DNA of 10,475 bases, from the NCBI GenBank assembly GCA_016213345.1, contig JACRAO010000086.1, forward strand, positions 1 to 10,475. Direction: 5' to 3'. Below the pieces are notes generated by a model, which was not told where the DNA came from, did no database searches, and saw only the letters and a list, made by a program, of their open reading frames with translations. Positions 6,285-10,475 of the stretch are shown here, in pieces. The DNA comes from Bdellovibrio sp. (lineage in GTDB: Bacteria; Bdellovibrionota; UBA1018). A program made the position numbers and the translations under genes. How positions within the stretch are numbered: the stretch's first letter is position 1; every line of letters begins with the position of its first letter.

Positions 6285-6755
6285 ATGTATATCTCTATGG
6301 CAGCTATTGGTATTTTAGAAGATCGTTATGGTTATGTGTCAACCACTCCACCTGATAAATCAACTTTCAAAAAAGGACAAAAACTTGGAGCAACAGGTAC
6401 AAATCCCACAGGCTGGGAAACAGCAGTAAACGTGGATAATAACGGGTGTGCTTATGTGGCATCTATTTTGAATTTAAAAGACGCAGTAGGTAATGTTTCA
6501 GAAAACCTGCCTAGCGGTGGATTAAAAACAGCACTTAGCACAGTAAGCAGTATTTTAAATAGTTTTGATGCAATTTGTACAGCCGCATGTATAGTTTGCG
6601 GATACACATGTGATGGTTGTCCAATACAGCTTAGAAATAGAAATTCTTGTGCAACAGATGCATCGTCTACAAATGACGAGATTGCACGATGTGCAGCAGC
6701 AAAAATTGTAGAAACAATTGATACAAGTACAGTTATAGGCTGGGTGGGGCCATAA
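6285..6755 (+). CDS. C-terminal fragment: Cys-rich domain of the interrupted lipoprotein
   Basis: This part is 156 residues with no signal peptide and no ribosome site before its ATG. If translated alone it would stay in the cytoplasm, which fits poorly with its cysteines. Cys98, 102, 105, 109 and 112 form an alternating x3/x2-spaced ladder, followed by Cys122 and Cys136. In an exported protein these would form disulfides; metal binding is possible but unsupported. The stop at 6753-6755 is one base before the GTG of the beta-barrel gene, so translation coupling would be expected in an intact operon. Best regarded as the second half of the broken gene. Confidence 0.5.
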   Translation: MYISMAAIGILEDRYGYVSTTPPDKSTFKKGQKLGATGTNPTGWETAVNVDNNGCAYVASILNLKDAVGNVSENLPSGGLKTALSTVSSILNSFDAICTAACIVCGYTCDGCPIQLRNRNSCATDASSTNDEIARCAAAKIVETIDTSTVIGWVGP

Positions 6756-6756
6756 A

Positions 6757-7821
6757 GTGTATAATTTTTTATTTCTTTCTATAATTTTATTTTTATCTCA
6801 CGTATTGCAAGCCGAAGAATTAAGAGAATTTTATAAAGGTGCAAGAGCATTAGGTATGGGTAATGCTTTTGTGGCATTAGCAGATGATGAGCAAGCGATA
6901 TTTTACAATCCTGCAGGTTTGGCAGCAGTTAAAAAACTTAGTTTTCATTATTTGCCGGTGGATATTCTGCTTTCAAGTGATTTGTTAAACTCTTATTCTT
7001 CGGGACTTGGCGCATTTCAGAATATCTCTGGTGATACTCTAAACGTGATTATGGGGAAGAATATTTTTGGAGAAATGCAGGTAGCACCAAGTTTTGTTAT
7101 GCCAAATATCGGGGTGGGGGTTATTGTAGATAGTCAGATTGCTATTTATTCACAAAACAAAACACTTCCTCAAATTACTATTGGATATCAGACAACTAAC
7201 GGCATTCAGGTAGCTTATGGATTATCTATAATGCGAGGGTTTAGAAAAAAAGCTGACCTTAGATTTGGAGTAGCGGCAAAAATGCTCTGGCGTAGAGGTG
7301 GATATCATTTACTTCCTCCAATGACTTTAGTGAACTTAAGTACCGGTACAATTCAACAAGTGATGGGTGAATATGGACGTGCAGTTGGACTAGACTTTGG
7401 ATCTCAGTTTGTTTACAATATTGATTCGCGTCTAAGTATAATGTTAGGGACAGTAATTACTGACGCTGGAGATACGACCTTTACTGGTGGTCAAGCTGAT
7501 ATGATTAAAAATAATGTCAGCGCTGGTGCTGCAATCCAGTATTCTTTGAGAATTGCACAGCTCACTTTCACATATGATTTGAGACATATTTTGCAAAAAA
7601 CAGATTGGAGAAAAAGAAATCATATTGGTGGTGAATTTTCTATGCCATTTTTGAGAATTTATTTAGGTATTAATCAAGTTTATGCTAGTTATGGTGCAAG
7701 TTTTGATGCATGGTTATTTAAACTGACTGCACTTTCTTATGCTGAAGAGCTAGGGACTTTTGTTAATCAACAACCATCTAGAAGATGGTTGATTAAGGCC
7801 AGTTTAAAGTTTGACCTATAA
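6757..7821 (+). CDS. Outer-membrane beta-barrel protein, UPF0164/PorV-like
   Basis: This is 354 residues. The signal peptide is hydrophobic (residues 3-17) with likely cleavage after Leu-Gln-Ala19, but it lacks basic residues. The mature start carries the hallmark of UPF0164/PorV-PorQ type proteins: Gly-Ala-Arg-Ala-Leu-Gly-Met-Gly at 28-35, then Asp-Glu-Gln-Ala-Ile-Phe-Tyr-Asn-Pro-Ala-Gly-Leu-Ala at 44-56. The rest is alternating amphipathic strands, and it ends in Ser-Leu-Lys-Phe-Asp-Leu, as a closing barrel strand does. A porin-like or envelope-transport role in the outer membrane is inferred; the substrate is unknown. The GTG at 6757 is the only usable start near the signal peptide, because a TAG lies in frame at 6736. 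A GGGTGGGG sequence at 6742-6749 could serve as its ribosome site. It lies one base after the lipoprotein gene, suggesting they once worked together. Confidence 0.75.
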   Translation: MYNFLFLSIILFLSHVLQAEELREFYKGARALGMGNAFVALADDEQAIFYNPAGLAAVKKLSFHYLPVDILLSSDLLNSYSSGLGAFQNISGDTLNVIMGKNIFGEMQVAPSFVMPNIGVGVIVDSQIAIYSQNKTLPQITIGYQTTNGIQVAYGLSIMRGFRKKADLRFGVAAKMLWRRGGYHLLPPMTLVNLSTGTIQQVMGEYGRAVGLDFGSQFVYNIDSRLSIMLGTVITDAGDTTFTGGQADMIKNNVSAGAAIQYSLRIAQLTFTYDLRHILQKTDWRKRNHIGGEFSMPFLRIYLGINQVYASYGASFDAWLFKLTALSYAEELGTFVNQQPSRRWLIKASLKFDL

Positions 7822-7843
7822 AGCCAACAGAGCTAGAGAGGAC

Positions 7844-7867
7844 CCAAAGTAGGAGCCAAAGTAGGAG
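7844..7867 (+). repeat. Perfect 12-bp tandem duplication carrying the Shine-Dalgarno
   Basis: CCAAAGTAGGAG occurs twice head to tail (7844-7855 and 7856-7867), so AGGAG is doubled. The second copy runs on into AGGAGGAGG (7863-7871), which ends 8 bases before the TTG start of the PhoH-like gene. Confidence 0.85.
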
Positions 7868-7879
7868 GAGGATAACACT

Positions 7880-9205
7880 TTGCAAAAAGCTTTTATTTTA
7901 GATACAAACGTTTTGCTTTTTGACCCAAATGCTATTTTTAAATTTGGCAATAATGAGGTCATAATTCCTATTGTAGTGATTGAGGAAATTGATCATTTCA
8001 AGCGTGATATGAGTGAAAACGGGCGTCATGCCCGTATGTTTTCACGTCTAATTGACAATATGAGAGCTGCTGGTGAGCTCTCAAAAGGTGTGAAGCTGCC
8101 TGGAGGTGGAGTGTTGAGTGTTGAGCTTGGCGGTTACGCTCCGTTGCCTTTAGAGCTTTCGATGGATAAAGCGGACAATCGTATTTTAGCTATAGCTATT
8201 TCCTTAAAAAAAGAACAACCCAAGCGACCTGTTATTTTTGTTACTAAAGACACTAATTTGAGAATTAAGGCAGATGCTCTAAGTATTTCGGCGCAGGATT
8301 ATGAGCAATCTAGTGTGCAGCCTGAAGAACTTTATTCTGGAACTTTGGTTATATCAGTCGAAGCTCATTTAGTTGATGAATTTTATTCGCAGAAAAAATT
8401 AGTTTATCAAGAAGCATCTCAAACCTTTAAACCAAATCAATATGGAGTTCTAAAAGACACGACAAATCCAAACCACACGGCTATGGTGAGATATTCTAAA
8501 GAATTGGATGCTTTGGTGCCTCTTTATAAGCCAGCAGAGGGATTGTGGGGAATTTTCCCAAAAAATGCCGAACAAGCATTTGCAATTGATGCTTTGATGA
8601 ACGATGACATTAAGCTAGTCAGTCTGGTTGGTAAGGCAGGAACTGGCAAAACGTTACTAGCTATTGCAGCGGGTCTGAGTAAGACAGTAGATGAGGGAGT
8701 CTATCACAGATTGCTAGTGTCTCGTCCTGTGTTTCCTCTGGGCAAAGATATTGGTTTTTTGCCAGGCACGGTGGAGGAAAAGTTAAATCCATGGATGCAG
8801 CCTATTTATGACAATATTGATTTTCTTTTTGGAGCAACAGGAGCTGGCAAAGGGCGAAGGGGAGCTGGGCGTGGCGGAATTGAACTTATCAATCAAGGGT
8901 TGTTGCAGATTGAGCCACTAACGTATATTCGTGGGCGTTCAATACCTCAGCAATATTTAATAGTAGATGAGGCACAAAATCTAACTCCACATGAGATTAA
9001 GACTATTGTTACGCGTGCAGGAGAAAACACAAAAATTGTGTTAACAGGGGATAGTTTTCAGATTGATAATCCATATGTAGATTCAGCCAATAATGGTCTT
9101 GTTTATCTGGTAGAAAGATTTAAGGGTGAAGTAATAGCAGCACACATAACGCTTACCAAAGGTGAGCGCTCCAAACTATCGGAGTTGGCAAGTAATTTGT
9201 TGTGA
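7880..9205 (+). CDS. phoH: PIN-domain PhoH-like ATPase (PhoH2/YlaK type)
   Basis: This 441-residue fusion joins an N-terminal PIN ribonuclease domain (about 1-140) to a PhoH ATPase (about 220-441). PIN acids are visible at Asp8 in Leu-Asp-Thr-Asn, Glu35-Glu36, Asp99 and Asp124. The Walker A loop is Gly-Lys-Ala-Gly-Thr-Gly-Lys-Thr (251-258) and Walker B is Leu-Ile-Val-Asp363-Glu364. A Leu-Thr-Gly-Asp near 388-391 fits sensor I. Mycobacterial PhoH2 proteins of this layout are reported to unwind and cut RNA, so a cytoplasmic RNA-processing role is likely. The usual length for this class is about 440, so it is complete. The start is TTG at 7880, supported by a very strong AGGAGGAGG ribosome site; the motif-bearing PIN N-terminus begins right there. 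An unusual Gly/Arg-rich stretch lies at 317-333. It is probably co-transcribed with the barrel gene 58 bp upstream. Confidence 0.92.
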   Translation: MQKAFILDTNVLLFDPNAIFKFGNNEVIIPIVVIEEIDHFKRDMSENGRHARMFSRLIDNMRAAGELSKGVKLPGGGVLSVELGGYAPLPLELSMDKADNRILAIAISLKKEQPKRPVIFVTKDTNLRIKADALSISAQDYEQSSVQPEELYSGTLVISVEAHLVDEFYSQKKLVYQEASQTFKPNQYGVLKDTTNPNHTAMVRYSKELDALVPLYKPAEGLWGIFPKNAEQAFAIDALMNDDIKLVSLVGKAGTGKTLLAIAAGLSKTVDEGVYHRLLVSRPVFPLGKDIGFLPGTVEEKLNPWMQPIYDNIDFLFGATGAGKGRRGAGRGGIELINQGLLQIEPLTYIRGRSIPQQYLIVDEAQNLTPHEIKTIVTRAGENTKIVLTGDSFQIDNPYVDSANNGLVYLVERFKGEVIAAHITLTKGERSKLSELASNLL

Positions 9206-9282
9206 AATGTCAGGCTATTATCAAACATTTTAATGGCCACGGTAGCAATAAATCAAATTAGTTTAGCTAGTGTAAAGGGAAT

Positions 9283-9300
9283 AAGCACTAAATGCTTTTT
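9283..9300 (+). terminator. Weak candidate terminator after the PhoH-like gene
   Basis: An AAGCA / TGCTT stem (9283-9287 with 9293-9297) has a five-base CTAAA loop and runs into further T residues to 9300. It is only five pairs with two GC, and it overlaps the 3' end of the convergent toxin gene, so it may be chance. The rest of 9206-9282 shows nothing recognisable. Confidence 0.28.
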
Positions 9301-10103
9301 ACAAACTTCAAAAACTGTTCTACTCTTTTCTTATCTTGGCTATGATAGAGAAATGGAGCCACATCCAGAGAGAGTTGATTGAATTTTAATGATTTGCAAT
9401 GTTCAAACAGGCGTTTTTTTAGTGTTTTGAGGTCTGAAATGCCAAGTTTTTTTTTCAAATACCTATAATCTGGTTCATGATTTGGATATAAAAAAGTGAC
9501 ATCAAAAAAATCTCTGCCCATAGGGCGCTTGCGTTCAAAAATGGTGGCAATTTTTTGTGCTAACAATAACGATGGATGTGCAACTCTTATTTTTTGAAAA
9601 ACATCAAATTTATTTAATAAAATAGAATTAGCCGCATAGTTATAGTTTTGAGGTTCAGCGTCGATTCTGATCAGTAGTTTTGCGTTTTTATGTCCTGTAA
9701 GTCGCATCTCTTGTAAAATACGGGTAAAATAAAAAAAAATATGGTACGCATTTTTTATTACCACTTTCGTTTCTACATCCAGACCTTCTCTCTTTATTTG
9801 TGTTTGTAAATGTTTTGACAATTTTTCAAAATCATTTTTATCAAGTCCTTGGTTATCAAAATCAAGATCTTCTGAAAATCGTGTATTTCCATAAATAATA
9901 TGTATGGAAGTGCCTCCTATGAATACAAGATTTTCACCAAAACTAGAACTATAAATGGCTTCAAGTAGTTTATACTGCAAATATTCCCTTAGTATTGCGA
10001 TTTGATTCTGCTGAAGAAAAAAGGGGAATGAAGAAGAAATTTGTTCTAAGTTAAGAATTTTTAATAACCTCCCATAGTGTTTGTGCTCTTTTATATAAAG
10101 CAT
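9288..10103 (-). CDS. abiEii: AbiEii-type nucleotidyltransferase toxin
   Basis: AbiEii/MenT-type toxins are nucleotidyltransferases paired with an AbiEi antitoxin; the system causes phage abortive infection. Counting from the ATG at 10103, Gly-Gly-Thr-Ser (63-66) and Ser-Glu-Asp-Leu-Asp-Phe-Asp (77-83, Asp79 and Asp81) form the GS-x10-DxD type nucleotidyltransferase core. Lys184 in Ala-Gln-Lys and Gly-Arg-Asp-Phe-Phe-Asp (196-201) match the later conserved motifs, so the enzyme looks intact. From the ATG it is 271 residues and overlaps the antitoxin gene by 53 bp. GTG 10112 is also in frame. As I recall the family, proteins usually begin a few residues before Leu-x-Leu-x-x-Ile, and that position here is an ATT codon (10056-10058) with GGGAGG 9 bases upstream. 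The true start may therefore be ATT, giving 256 residues. This assignment of family is firm; the start is not. Confidence 0.85.
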   Translation of the reverse strand: MLYIKEHKHYGRLLKILNLEQISSSFPFFLQQNQIAILREYLQYKLLEAIYSSSFGENLVFIGGTSIHIIYGNTRFSEDLDFDNQGLDKNDFEKLSKHLQTQIKREGLDVETKVVIKNAYHIFFYFTRILQEMRLTGHKNAKLLIRIDAEPQNYNYAANSILLNKFDVFQKIRVAHPSLLLAQKIATIFERKRPMGRDFFDVTFLYPNHEPDYRYLKKKLGISDLKTLKKRLFEHCKSLKFNQLSLDVAPFLYHSQDKKRVEQFLKFVKSI

Positions 10104-10475
10104 GGTTTCCACTAATGGCCACTAAGCGGTCAAATTTTTTTCTATTGACTTGTTTTTTAAAAATCTCAGAATTTATTCTTAGCTCATAAAAATCATCCTT
10201 AGATTTATAATGAGATTTAAGATACAAAAAATCAAAAATAGCTTTTTCTGGGTTTGCTATTTTAAAGGGTAACTCATTATCACGAATGATAATGTAGTCG
10301 GTAAATAATTTTGGTTTTAGTGTGCAATATCTAAAGCAGCATAATTGGGTTTCAAAAGAAATCGTTTTCTTAGTGGCTACGGAGGTCACGTGATAAACTG
10401 ATTCTGGTATCAGGTGATAATAGGCAAGTGCGCTTTCAAGAGAAACATAGGATGGGCTATAAATCTTATTTGCCA
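10051..10475 (-). CDS. abiEi: AbiEi-type antitoxin, 5' end beyond the window
   Basis: The frame is open from the right edge to the TAA at 10051-10053, about 141 residues, so the gene enters from outside and its N-terminal DNA-binding part is missing. The edge region reads Tyr-Ser-Pro-Ser-Tyr-Val-Ser-Leu-Glu-Ser-Ala-Leu, then Tyr-Tyr-His-Leu-Ile-Pro-Glu, then Thr-Ser-Val-Ala-Thr-Lys-Lys-Thr. This is the signature of AbiEi-family antitoxins/transcriptional repressors. Further on, Asn-Pro-Glu-Lys-Ala-Ile-Phe-Asp also fits the family's C-terminal domain. The GTG at 10387-10389 is internal and not the start. AbiEi proteins normally repress their own operon and neutralise AbiEii; the promoter would be off the right edge. 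It overlaps the toxin gene. Confidence 0.8.
   Translation of the reverse strand, partial: ANKIYSPSYVSLESALAYYHLIPESVYHVTSVATKKTISFETQLCCFRYCTLKPKLFTDYIIIRDNELPFKIANPEKAIFDFLYLKSHYKSKDDFYELRINSEIFKKQVNRKKFDRLVAISGNHALYKRAQTLWEVIKNS
10068..10073 (-). promoter_or_regulatory. Internal Shine-Dalgarno ahead of the possible ATT start of the toxin
   Basis: On the minus strand this is GGGAGG, lying inside the last codons of the antitoxin gene (Trp-Glu-Val). The next in-frame toxin codon at good spacing (9 bases) is ATT at 10056-10058; no ATG, GTG or TTG follows in frame at usable distance. The ATG at 10103 lies upstream of this site and has no comparable ribosome sequence. Confidence 0.5.

Larger units (their letters stand above)
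5718..6755 (+). pseudogene. Lipoprotein-like gene interrupted by two in-frame stops
   Basis: The open frames at 5718-6224 and 6285-6755 lie in the same reading frame (offset 567 bases, 189 codons). They are separated only by a TAA (6222-6224), 15 sense codons and a TAG (6270-6272). The bridge reads as ordinary protein (Gly-Asn-Asn-Phe-Cys-Tyr-Ile-Asn-Ala-Asp-Asp-Arg-Thr-Ala-Asp, stop, Asn-Leu-Tyr-Leu, then Met). The second frame has no signal peptide and its ATG has no Shine-Dalgarno, so it does not look like an independent gene. The simplest reading is a single 345-residue envelope lipoprotein hit by two nonsense mutations, with no frameshift over 1038 bp. Readthrough of one or both stops is the alternative. 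I do not recognise the family. Confidence 0.7.

Overview
This AT-rich window carries chromosomal genes of a Gram-negative bacterium. The evidence is a secreted prepilin, a lipoprotein-type signal, an outer-membrane beta-barrel protein and signal-peptide-bearing envelope genes set among housekeeping genes (RNase HII, phosphopantetheine adenylyltransferase, PhoH-like ATPase). The low GC, the Cys-rich envelope proteins and the large modular prepilin would fit the Bdellovibrionota or another deltaproteobacterial-type lineage, but that is an impression and not a demonstration.

Layout. Positions 1-182 are a short non-coding edge with a Shine-Dalgarno-like sequence pointing left. On the minus strand at 183-1571 is a large type IV pilin-like protein with four 22-residue Cys repeats, an unbroken run of 49 prolines and a Cys-rich C-terminal domain; a good extended -10 promoter sits just upstream. 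RNase HII (1640-2290, +) runs convergently into a secreted clostripain-family (C11) protease (2279-3820, -), with 12 bp of 3' overlap. Divergent from the protease, a near-consensus promoter drives coaD, probably as a leaderless transcript, followed by a class I/II aminotransferase (4419-5618).

The stretch 5619-6755 looks like a decay zone. It begins with an 80-bp in-frame relic of a second aminotransferase copy with an internal deletion and a stop codon. An intrinsic terminator follows, and then a 346-codon lipoprotein-like gene cut by two in-frame stops (TAA at 6222, TAG at 6270). An outer-membrane beta-barrel protein of the UPF0164/PorV type (6757-7821) and a PIN-PhoH ATPase (7880-9205) follow on the plus strand, the latter with a duplicated Shine-Dalgarno block.

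The right end (9288-10475, -) is an AbiE-type (type IV) toxin-antitoxin pair: the AbiEii nucleotidyltransferase toxin and the AbiEi antitoxin, whose 5' end lies beyond the window. The toxin's family-typical N-terminus falls on an ATT codon preceded by a strong Shine-Dalgarno sequence, which suggests unusual or weakened initiation. No tRNA, rRNA, CRISPR array, transposase or insertion sequence was seen.
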